Source of the DNA: CAYFFO01 sp964342485 | Lineage (GTDB): Bacteria; Chloroflexota; Dehalococcoidia; Lucifugimonadales; CAJWER01 | Direction: 5' to 3' | Assembly: GCA_964342485.1 (NCBI GenBank) | Contig: CAYFFO010000026.1 | Location: forward strand, 1 to 27,572 | Length of the DNA: 27,572 nucleotides | Shown here: piece by piece, positions 16,445-23,511 of the stretch | Layout of the letters: every line of letters begins with the position of its first letter | Numbering within the stretch: the first letter of the stretch is position 1 | The notes under the pieces: model-generated | The model's database searches: none | Told to the model about the DNA's origin: nothing | The model's input: the letters and a program-made list of their open reading frames with translations, nothing else | Position numbers and translations under genes: made by a program

Positions 16445-17470
16445 CTATGGTCCAACTAAAACATTCAGCAGCCGGTGAATATCGGCGGGATCCGTATTCC
16501 AGGCGGTGACAAGGCGAGGTGGAGCCGTACTGTCCAGCTCTACTTCGCTTACGATGTAACCGGCCTCAGCCAGTCGATTGATCATATCTTTCGACATATA
16601 TGCGAAGATCTCGTTGGATTGAGTTGGGAAAGCTAGCTTTATATGGGGGACCTGGGATAGAGCTTGACTTAGCTCTGTTGCCATCTGGTTCGCATGGCGT
16701 GCATTGCGTAACCAGACGTCGTTGGAAACATAGGCGTAAAGTTGAGCTGAAACGAAGCGCATTTTAGATAACAACTGGCCAGCCCTTTTGTGTAGAAAAG
16801 GGAAGGTTTCAGCCATTTCCTTTTTGAAGAAAATTATTGCTTCGGCAGCAAGGCAGCCATTCTTGGTGCCACCGAAGGACAAGACATCAACACCGGATTT
16901 CCAGGTCATCTCCGCCGGACTGATGTCCAGGTTGACAAGTGCATTTGCGAAGCGCGCCCCGTCCATATGAACCTTCATGCCATGCTCATGGGCAGTTTCA
17001 GCGATAGAGGAGATTTCATCCAGGCTATATACGGTTCCTGTCTCACAGGCCTGGGTTAGTGTGACACAAGCAGGCTGAGCTGAATGAACTTGTCCAGCAC
17101 CGCTGATAGCATCTGCCAAGGTGTTCGCGTTAAATTTGCCATTATCACCAGTCAGTGGTATCAGTTTCGCGCCTCCAGTAAAGAATTCGGGTGCTCCGCA
17201 TTCGTCGGTGTTAATGTGAGACAGCGCATGGCAATAGATTTTTCCGTAAGGCGGTGTCAGGGCTGACAATGCCAAAGCATTTGAGGCCGTACCCGATGTT
17301 GTGGGAAAGACAAGTACGTCGGTTTCAAAGAGCTCGGCCAGTTTTTTTTGTAATTTAATGGACCATTCATCGTCACCATAAGAAACCGCGTCTCCAGAAT
17401 TCGCGGCGATCAGCCCGTCCATCACCTCCGGGCAAGCGCTGGTAACATTATCCGACATAAATTTCGTCAT
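16445..17470 (-). CDS. Threonine-aldolase-type PLP enzyme (beta-eliminating lyase family)
   Basis: The 341-residue enzyme shows the low-specificity L-threonine aldolase pattern. It begins MSDNVTSACPEVMDGL, has FPTTSGTASNALAL (PLP phosphate region), HMDGARFANAL with PLP-contacting Asp170, and SFGGTKNG with Schiff-base Lys203. Family members split beta-hydroxy-alpha-amino acids into glycine plus an aldehyde, and some act on other beta-hydroxy amino acids. GAGG is seven bases before the ATG. It lies 38 bases downstream of the DoeA-like gene on the same strand, almost certainly in one transcript. G+C is high here: a hand count of 16861-16920 gives 34 of 60. Confidence 0.93.
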   Translation of the reverse strand: MTKFMSDNVTSACPEVMDGLIAANSGDAVSYGDDEWSIKLQKKLAELFETDVLVFPTTSGTASNALALSALTPPYGKIYCHALSHINTDECGAPEFFTGGAKLIPLTGDNGKFNANTLADAISGAGQVHSAQPACVTLTQACETGTVYSLDEISSIAETAHEHGMKVHMDGARFANALVNLDISPAEMTWKSGVDVLSFGGTKNGCLAAEAIIFFKKEMAETFPFLHKRAGQLLSKMRFVSAQLYAYVSNDVWLRNARHANQMATELSQALSQVPHIKLAFPTQSNEIFAYMSKDMINRLAEAGYIVSEVELDSTAPPRLVTAWNTDPADIHRLLNVLVGP

Positions 17471-17508
17471 TCCATATCCTCATTTCTGTTTGCAGTGGAA
17501 ACCTGAGC

Positions 17509-18690
17509 CTAGTCGATTACGATTAATTCTCGAGCGACATTGGATAGGCGCTCACCACCCCTGTCTGTTACTACGAACGGTTCTGAAATAGCGGCTCCGA
17601 AATCTTCCAGCCAGACTCCCGACTGAAAGTGGAAGCACATACCTGCTTGTAGAACAGTCTTGTCACCGGCACGCAGACTCGCAGTCCGTTCACCCCAGTC
17701 GGGCGGGTAGTTGACACCGATGGAGTAGCCAACTCGGCTTTCTTTGCTATATCCATTGCGGTTTAGTACGGCCTGCCATATAGCCTCTACTTCTTCACAA
17801 GTTGCACCTGGTTTTGCGGCCGCCATTGCTTTATCACCACCTTCGACGATAACCTCCGTTAGCCGTTCGATGTCTTCCGGTGGTTTGCCGATATGCATTG
17901 TTCGCGTCAAGGGGCAGTTGTAATGCCGACGTGCAGCGCCGATCTCCATGACGATCAGACCACTATCGGGTATTGGTTCGTCGCTCCAGGTTAAGTGTGG
18001 TGTACTAGTGCTTTCGTCAACTTGGATCAAAGGACACAGCCCGGTATAATCGCCAAATTTTTTGTTGAATCCGGTGATCTGGGCGTGGTAAACATCTGCG
18101 ATTACCTCAAATTGAAGGGTACCAGGTCGAAGTCGGGAGATCGCCGTATTCATCGTGTCTGTAACAATGCGGCCTGCTTCGCGCATATAGGTCAGCTCTG
18201 TCTCCGATTTTACCAGCCGTGCCCAGTTCACTAGTCCTTGATTGTCAGATAATAGGGCATTCGGCAGGCCATTTACCAAATGCTGATGTGCTCTTGCAGT
18301 ATAGTAATGAGCATCAAGCTCTATTCCAATTCTAGCGTTCCCCCAACCTCGGCCAATGATCAGGTCACAGAGTTCGTCAAATGGATGCTGGACAGGGTCC
18401 TGCACCAGCCGTTCTGAATACCCTATTATGTTTCCCTCTGAAATATCGGTAGTGATATATGCTGACTTAGCATCTTGGGAGCGCCCAAACCAGATTGGTG
18501 ATTGTTCTTCCAAATGCAGCAGTACTGCCTGAGGAGTGTAGAATGACCAACCGTCGAAACCTGTCAGCCAATTCATGTTGCCGGGGTCCTGACAGATCAG
18601 AAGATCAAAACCGTCACTTTGCATACGTTCTTTTACATCTTGGATACGGCGATCGTACTCGCTTTTCTGAAAAGGTTTAATGAGTTTCAT
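17509..18690 (-). CDS. M24/creatinase-fold hydrolase, DoeA/EutD (ectoine hydrolase)-like
   Basis: The 393-residue protein has the creatinase-type pita-bread fold: an N-terminal domain (NMNWLTGFDGWSFYTPQAVLL) and a C-terminal catalytic domain. The motifs IGVNYPPDWGERTASLRAGD, PHLTWSDEP, NCPLTRTM and AKPGATCEEVEAIW are those I associate with DoeA/EutD, the metal-free enzyme that opens the ring of ectoine to N-acetyl-diaminobutyrate. Of the five metal ligands of M24 peptidases, four are replaced (Glu249, Pro260, Tyr322 and Gln356) and only Glu370 remains, as expected for such non-metallo members. It is therefore not a proline peptidase. A double GAGG precedes the ATG. The gene sits between the K+ channel (45 bases upstream) and the aldolase (38 bases downstream). 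Exact substrate is inferred from family only. Confidence 0.85.
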   Translation of the reverse strand: MKLIKPFQKSEYDRRIQDVKERMQSDGFDLLICQDPGNMNWLTGFDGWSFYTPQAVLLHLEEQSPIWFGRSQDAKSAYITTDISEGNIIGYSERLVQDPVQHPFDELCDLIIGRGWGNARIGIELDAHYYTARAHQHLVNGLPNALLSDNQGLVNWARLVKSETELTYMREAGRIVTDTMNTAISRLRPGTLQFEVIADVYHAQITGFNKKFGDYTGLCPLIQVDESTSTPHLTWSDEPIPDSGLIVMEIGAARRHYNCPLTRTMHIGKPPEDIERLTEVIVEGGDKAMAAAKPGATCEEVEAIWQAVLNRNGYSKESRVGYSIGVNYPPDWGERTASLRAGDKTVLQAGMCFHFQSGVWLEDFGAAISEPFVVTDRGGERLSNVARELIVID

Positions 18691-18708
18691 TGCCTCGATA
18701 TCCTCAAG

Positions 18709-18729
18709 TGGGAAAGATAATTATTCCCA
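18709..18729. promoter_or_regulatory. Inverted repeat TGGGAA-N9-TTCCCA just before the DoeA-like gene
   Basis: Two 6-base arms lie in the 45-base gap between the K+ channel stop and the DoeA-like start, overlapping nothing coding. The half-sites equal those of the palindrome at 2261-2273. It could be an operator or a weak attenuator hairpin. Confidence is low because the arms are short. Confidence 0.25.
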
Positions 18730-18735
18730 TGTATT

Positions 18736-19458
18736 TTATTTCCTATTGGATGATATTTCTGACTGTAACTTTCTTAGCTCTTGCTGTATTTCAGCAAGAG
18801 CTTTGGTGTTTGGATCCCCAGCGTTTGAAAAGACTGCTGCTAGATTTGCTGTTATAGCCCCAAATATACCCAACCCTCCAAGCATCAAGATTACAGCCAT
18901 CCCACGTCCTGCAATGGACATGGGTAAAGTGTCGCCGTAAGCGTAACCAATAGTGGTGGTAGTAACCAGTGACCACCATAGAGACTGAGAAAAAGACTCG
19001 AGCGAAGAGCCGTATCCTTGTTCAAAAGTCGTAACTATTGTTGCACCAACCACTATGAGACCTACAGCGTATACAAGTAGAAAATCAGGTTTGCCAGCTC
19101 TAGTTGTTCCTTTGTAACTTTTTGCAGCAAATGCAATCAATCTGACTATCCGGAATGGGCGAAACCATGGTAGCCCTACGACAATAAGCTCAAACCAATT
19201 TACTTTCAAGTAATTGATCCTATTAGTAGATAAAACTATTTTGACTAGCATGTCCACAGCAAACAATGTCCAAATCAATATGTCTGCGAGGAAGAAAAAT
19301 CGTTCTTCATTCTCTGCCATATCCCAAAGAACTGGTCCAAGTAATAATGGAATCATTACTAAGGAGAGAATCATCAAAGGTATCTCTGTGATACGCTCAA
19401 TCTTGTCCAGTAATAATTCTCTAGAGTTGCGGAGTTCTTTTTTATTGGAAGTACTCAT
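18736..19458 (-). CDS. Voltage-gated-type K+ channel with a non-canonical selectivity filter
   Basis: The 240-residue protein has the six-segment build of Kv-like channels: S1 about 27-44, S2 54-75, S3 88-97, S4 100-115 with Arg100, Arg103 and Arg106 every third residue, S5 126-145, a pore helix (SFSQSLWWSLV), S6 185-210, and a C-terminal coiled-coil-like helix 218-236. The filter reads TTTTIGYAYGDTLP; removing the Ala-Tyr pair (173-174) gives the canonical TTTTIGYGD. Ion selectivity is therefore uncertain. A strong SD (AGGAGGG) precedes the ATG. The DoeA-like gene follows after 45 bases and is probably co-transcribed, suggesting an osmotic role. Confidence 0.9.
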   Translation of the reverse strand: MSTSNKKELRNSRELLLDKIERITEIPLMILSLVMIPLLLGPVLWDMAENEERFFFLADILIWTLFAVDMLVKIVLSTNRINYLKVNWFELIVVGLPWFRPFRIVRLIAFAAKSYKGTTRAGKPDFLLVYAVGLIVVGATIVTTFEQGYGSSLESFSQSLWWSLVTTTTIGYAYGDTLPMSIAGRGMAVILMLGGLGIFGAITANLAAVFSNAGDPNTKALAEIQQELRKLQSEISSNRK

Positions 19459-19599
19459 GAAACCCTCCTGTGTTGCTCACTTAATTGTGTGTTTGAGATT
19501 AATATGCTCATATCCAATTAGTTATAGAGATGAAATTATTGATCAGGATGTCAATTTGGGATTATTTATGACACAAACAGTTTATAAAATCTGTTATAA

Positions 19600-19637
19600 G
19601 TATTCTTACCTAACTCGAAAGAATTAGGTAAGAATAC
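19600..19637. promoter_or_regulatory. Perfect 14-base inverted repeat, possible operator or hairpin
   Basis: GTATTCTTACCTAA (19600-19613) and TTAGGTAAGAATAC (19624-19637) are exact complements around a 10-base spacer. There is no T-run on either side, so it does not look like a plain terminator. It lies 142 bases upstream of the K+ channel start, beyond the terminator of the preceding gene, a good place for regulation of the channel cluster. Confidence 0.5.
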
Positions 19638-19663
19638 CGTGTAGATCCTTTTTAAGTGATACC

Positions 19664-19704
19664 AAAAATTATTAGAGCTTTCTAGTCAAAGAAAGCTCTA
19701 ATAA
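19664..19704 (-). terminator. Intrinsic (Rho-independent) terminator of the 19713-20351 gene
   Basis: A perfect 15-base stem (TTATTAGAGCTTTCT at 19669-19683, AGAAAGCTCTAATAA at 19690-19704) with a six-base loop begins eight bases after the stop of the minus-strand membrane gene. On the minus strand it is followed directly by five Ts (19664-19668). This is a textbook terminator. Confidence 0.85.
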
Positions 19705-19712
19705 ATTCCTGT

Positions 19713-20351
19713 TTATTTTTTCACGAAGATTATACCAGTCCAAATAGTCCAAATTAAAGTCGATATGATTCCAGGTATCCATATTAAAGCTAGTATTGCG
19801 GTATTAAATGGGAGGATGTTTTTGCCTGCTTCTCCTACAACTGTTGCAACTTCTCTTCCTTCGGTTGCCAGTGGTATTAGAATTCCCAGCGTTACAAAAC
19901 CTATACTTCCAATTATAAATATAGCCGTAACTATTTTATAAATTATGTTCGAATTAAATTGGGGTTTTCGAAAGATGTAATATCCTAGTAACGCATTGGA
20001 AAGAAATCCTCCGAAACCAGCCGAAAAACCAACAGCACCTGACATTGATGCCAGTGCGTTAACAGATTCTATGTTCGTTGTGCCTCTAGGTAAATCGAGT
20101 CCTAGTCCTATGGTATTAGCAGTCCAACCCATGAGAGCCAATATAGGGATTAAATACAGCAACCCGTTATCTTTGTCATCTTGTATAAAGTAGTAACAGA
20201 AAGCGAAAACTCCAAAAGTGAAACCAGTATTTGACCAAATCGCAATTAATCCACCGGCATTTGCACTTACAATACCGTCAAACAATTGACTGATTGTTAA
20301 TCCGATGGCAGCGAAAATGACTAAATATCCACCGAGTTTTGTTATGCTCAT
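19713..20351 (-). CDS. Small six-segment integral membrane protein, unknown function
   Basis: The 212-residue product has likely membrane segments at about 5-25, 34-55, 64-84, 103-126, 135-160 and 184-208, and ends in a short basic tail (FVKK). The fourth segment is Gly- and Ser-rich (SGAVGFSAGFGGFLSNALLGYY), which would allow tight helix packing. A loop at about 161-183 carries acidic and basic residues. No motif identifies a substrate. AGGAG stands six bases before the ATG. The gene is probably monocistronic: an excellent terminator follows, and the aldo/keto reductase upstream ends 162 bases away. It shares size and layout with four other proteins in the window. Confidence 0.8.
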   Translation of the reverse strand: MSITKLGGYLVIFAAIGLTISQLFDGIVSANAGGLIAIWSNTGFTFGVFAFCYYFIQDDKDNGLLYLIPILALMGWTANTIGLGLDLPRGTTNIESVNALASMSGAVGFSAGFGGFLSNALLGYYIFRKPQFNSNIIYKIVTAIFIIGSIGFVTLGILIPLATEGREVATVVGEAGKNILPFNTAILALIWIPGIISTLIWTIWTGIIFVKK

Positions 20352-20513
20352 ATTTGCTCCTTTTATTTTATGTAAGGTATCTACAGCTATTTGATTGTTA
20401 CTTGTAACGAGTTTATAGCATAGAGGTAAAAATTGTTTATTCGAAGCTTAATACAATTCACCCAACGTTTACGCACCAGCACATATTAGATATACAAATT
20501 GCACAAAACCAAT

Positions 20514-21461
20514 TTAGCTAGGTGAGATTCCTATAAGATTCAATCTTCTTTTGGCTTCTGAATAAATTTCTTTTGGCAATATGCCTTTATTTGCAGTTTC
20601 TATATTTTCCTTAAAATGTTTAGGATTCGCAGTACCTACGATAGTTGTATTTAAGTCAGGATGTGACAAGGTAAATCTAAGTAGAAAACTGGTCTTCGAC
20701 TCGCCTTCTTCCAATAAATCATCTAGACCAGCCTGGCTAAAATAATCCCATTCTTCATATTGTTTTTTATACATTTTGTGCCACGATTCTTCTTGCTCTA
20801 ATAAACCTGTGCTGACAAATTCACCTTTAGAAACTCCACCACGAATTATTGTTCCCACACCTGCTTTTATTGAATTTGAAATCCAGGTTTCATGCGTTCT
20901 GTTTAAAGCAGAATAAGGAATCTGAAAAGCGTCGAAAACGCCTAAATCAATAAATTTTGATAGCATTGGCAAAGAAGTAGAAACTCCTATGAATCTTACT
21001 TTCCCTTCTGTTTTCATACTATTTAACGTGTCAATTACTCCAAGTTTATTAATTTCATCAATTGAAGGTGAACCATGTAATTGAACCAAATCTAAATGAC
21101 TAGTTTTCATCCTTTTAAGACTTTGATTTATACCAGTAACGATTCTATCTGGAGTATATACATGATCTTTGCCGCCTCCAGTTATAGTTACTCCAACTGG
21201 ACAGCTACATTTTGTAGCCAAATAAAACTCTGATCTTCTATGAGAAATTGATTTGCCAATCAAGTCCTCACTTTCTCCGTAATCAATTGAAGTATCAATA
21301 AAATTTATTCCTGAATCTAATACCATATTCAAGATAGTATTAGCTTCTTTTTCAGGAACATAATCAAAATACTTAGTCCCTTTACGAAACTCCATAGCTC
21401 CAAAACCTAAACGCGTAACTTGTATTCCAGTCTTACCTAATTCATTAACAACTAAACTCAT
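20514..21461 (-). CDS. Aldo/keto reductase
   Basis: I choose ATG at 21459-21461 (315 residues), since GAGG lies six bases upstream of it; the longer frame from GTG at 21473 would start within that SD. The enzyme reduces an aldehyde or ketone with NADPH. The catalytic tetrad of the family is present: Asp56 and Tyr61 in NFIDTSIDYGESE, Lys84 in LATKC, and His129 in LVQLHGSP. A C-terminal FLLRFTLSHPDLNTTIVGTANPKHF is the usual cofactor-binding end. Three residues, C85, C87 and the GGGKDH loop (96-100), are not usual and may shape the active-site entrance. G+C is very low for this window (18 of 60 in 20941-21000). Substrate unknown. Confidence 0.93.
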   Translation of the reverse strand: MSLVVNELGKTGIQVTRLGFGAMEFRKGTKYFDYVPEKEANTILNMVLDSGINFIDTSIDYGESEDLIGKSISHRRSEFYLATKCSCPVGVTITGGGKDHVYTPDRIVTGINQSLKRMKTSHLDLVQLHGSPSIDEINKLGVIDTLNSMKTEGKVRFIGVSTSLPMLSKFIDLGVFDAFQIPYSALNRTHETWISNSIKAGVGTIIRGGVSKGEFVSTGLLEQEESWHKMYKKQYEEWDYFSQAGLDDLLEEGESKTSFLLRFTLSHPDLNTTIVGTANPKHFKENIETANKGILPKEIYSEAKRRLNLIGISPS

Positions 21462-21564
21462 TTGAAACCTCACAGGTATAAAATATTAATGGCAAATTCC
21501 ATCCAATGTAATTAAGCATTTTTTTGGTATATAAATACTCCATCTATCAAAGTTTGGTATAGAT

Positions 21565-22635
21565 TTAAAGATTGCTCTTGTAAAGATCTTTAATTTGTAC
21601 AGGCATCCCTGTAGCGGCAGATTTGTAGGACGCTTCTAAAAATTCTACGGTGCGAGCTGCTATAGCCCCAGGTGCAAGATTTTCGCCCACTCCAATAGTC
21701 AAATCAGCTAAAATTCTTGCTGGTAGATTCGCAGGATAAATTTGATCTTCTTCAATACCTTCTAGCACTTCCGCTTTACCATCATTAAACATTGCATCCG
21801 CTCTTCCATGGATCAAATCTTGTCTTACCTGTCCCTGAGTGCCGTAATAACGAAATTCTTGGTTCTGATCTTGATTCATACCTACACTGCCTGTAGCGGC
21901 CATGGTACCTACTGCTCCATTATCTAACCGATAACTTATCGCATCTACCAAATCCACTTGCAGATCAAAATTTTCCATGTATGCAAAAGTCTCTAATACA
22001 TGCCTGCCAGTTACCCATAAAACCATTCCCATAGCATGCGAAAGTTGGGTTTGGCCTTGGCCTCCTCCGGATATTTTTGGGTCTGAATATGAATTACTTT
22101 CAGGACCGGTTACAGGATAATCAAATATTACACTGTAATCGTCTGGTCGGCTCTTTAAGAAGGACTCTATCATTGATGCGAACAATCCTGATACATGTAT
22201 CAGCTCCCCAATTGATCCGGATTGGACTAATTCCCTAACTCTTCTAGCTTGTGGAGTAAATTGGAATGTGGTTCCTACCATAAGCTCAACATTTTGTTTT
22301 TTTGCACGCTCAACAAGATCCCATGCATGTTTTGAAGTTAGTACCATCGGCTTTTCGACAAGAACATGGACTCCAGCATCCAAGGCATCTTTAGCTATGT
22401 CATAGTGATATGCATGAGGTACGGCTATAACCACCCCGTCTACTTTCGGCAGGAGGTCTCTATAGTCCTGAAATGTTTGGTCAATTTCATAATATGATGC
22501 AGCGGCATCAAGTTTACCCTGGTTAGGGTCTGCAATACCTATTAAATCTGTCTTTTCGTAAGTTCTGAGACTTGGAATATGGTGCTGAGTAGCCCACCAA
22601 CCTGCCCCTATTACTCCCGTTTTGCTTATACACAT
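21565..22635 (-). CDS. Gfo/Idh/MocA-family NAD(P)-dependent oxidoreductase
   Basis: The 356-residue enzyme starts with the Rossmann motif GVIGAGWWATQHHIPSL and keeps the canonical Glu94-Lys95-Pro96 (VLVEKPMVLT), followed by VELMVGTTFQFTPQARRVRELVQSG. It probably oxidises or reduces a sugar, inositol or sugar acid; the substrate cannot be told. Length is typical. AGGAG is eight bases before the ATG. The gene is separated from the aldo/keto reductase by 103 bases on the same strand and is divergent from the membrane protein at 22839. It makes a useful comparison with the other family member at 11914-13179, which has lost the Lys. Confidence 0.95.
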   Translation of the reverse strand: MCISKTGVIGAGWWATQHHIPSLRTYEKTDLIGIADPNQGKLDAAASYYEIDQTFQDYRDLLPKVDGVVIAVPHAYHYDIAKDALDAGVHVLVEKPMVLTSKHAWDLVERAKKQNVELMVGTTFQFTPQARRVRELVQSGSIGELIHVSGLFASMIESFLKSRPDDYSVIFDYPVTGPESNSYSDPKISGGGQGQTQLSHAMGMVLWVTGRHVLETFAYMENFDLQVDLVDAISYRLDNGAVGTMAATGSVGMNQDQNQEFRYYGTQGQVRQDLIHGRADAMFNDGKAEVLEGIEEDQIYPANLPARILADLTIGVGENLAPGAIAARTVEFLEASYKSAATGMPVQIKDLYKSNL

Positions 22636-22770
22636 TCAATTTTCTCCTATACTAGGATTAGGTTCATAACCAAATTTGTGTCTAGAAATAAATCGCAAGC
22701 ATACCACGGTAAAGGAATTCTGGAAATCATTCTATATACGTGGTGATCATGCATAGAATACAGTAAAAAC

Positions 22771-22797
22771 ACAACCCTAAACTGATAGCTAGGTTGT
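22771..22797. promoter_or_regulatory. Imperfect inverted repeat overlapping the 22839 promoter, possible operator
   Basis: ACAACCCTA (22771-22779) pairs with TAGGTTGT (22790-22797) except for one bulged C. The right arm overlaps the extended -10 element at 22795, so a protein bound here would block transcription. Confidence 0.3.
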
Positions 22798-22803
22798 TAT
22801 AAT
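22795..22803 (+). promoter_or_regulatory. Extended -10 promoter (TGTTATAAT)
   Basis: TG-T-TATAAT is a perfect extended -10 element 36 bases before the ATG of the plus-strand membrane gene. No good -35 is visible, as is usual for this promoter type. Confidence 0.55.
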
Positions 22804-22838
22804 TGTGAGATGATAAAAATATTATTTAAGGGAGCTAT

Positions 22839-23390
22839 ATGATGACAGATAAAATGGTTAATGGAATATTATTTATAATCGCCGGGCTGGGTTCAGTAGC
22901 TGTTTATTTGGGTCTAGGTGAAACAGGACTACTAGATAAGGGGCATACAGAAAAATTTGCAGCTTATGCATTACTTACTATCCCTCTAGCTTTTATGATG
23001 ACAAGAAATCTTGTAAGAAATACTTACATTGATGCAGGATTAATAATAATAGTTGTTGGTTTGAGTATGGGACTTGTTTCAGATGCTATAAGAAGTGCGG
23101 AATTAGGTGCTGAATTTAAATCAATTGGAGAAGCGATTGCGTCGACAGGTTGGTCTATTATGTATCTTGGGATATTCATAACTGCAATAGGATATTTACG
23201 GACCAAGCTTTTCCCTAATTGGCTATCAGGTTTATTGGCACTTACCTCTTTTGTAATGTTTGCTTTTCTTGCTGTCTTGAATGGTGAGCAGTTAGAAAAG
23301 CATGGTGACAACATTATTCCACCTTTATGGATGATCAATAGTCTAGTTTTGGTTATCTTGGGAATATTCACTATGAGAAGATCAGAGTGA
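22839..23390 (+). CDS. Small six-segment integral membrane protein, unknown function
   Basis: The 183-residue product has likely membrane segments at about 7-25, 38-58, 65-82, 101-120, 126-147 and 161-178. It ends GIFTMRRSE, close to GVFLLRRSD of the protein at 248-883, which hints at shared ancestry. A tandem ATG (22839 and 22842) follows AGGGAG by about five bases; either could be used. No functional motif is visible. Its own extended -10 promoter and the divergent neighbour suggest a single-gene transcript. It is the only one of the five small membrane proteins here on the plus strand. Confidence 0.8.
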   Translation: MMTDKMVNGILFIIAGLGSVAVYLGLGETGLLDKGHTEKFAAYALLTIPLAFMMTRNLVRNTYIDAGLIIIVVGLSMGLVSDAIRSAELGAEFKSIGEAIASTGWSIMYLGIFITAIGYLRTKLFPNWLSGLLALTSFVMFAFLAVLNGEQLEKHGDNIIPPLWMINSLVLVILGIFTMRRSE

Positions 23391-23511
23391 ACTAATATAC
23401 GGAGCACAGTCCCAATTAGCCTGTGTTGTAGGGGCGATGAATTCACATATATTGAATCTGGTTCATGCGATCAGAATCTATACAAAGCATACTTGAAATG
23501 AATATCAAATT

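Noticed and set aside
19214..19627. A 137-codon plus-strand frame over the K+ channel start and the 19600-19637 hairpin
   Set aside because: Antisense to the channel's N-terminal half, low-complexity composition and no SD; the channel explains the region.
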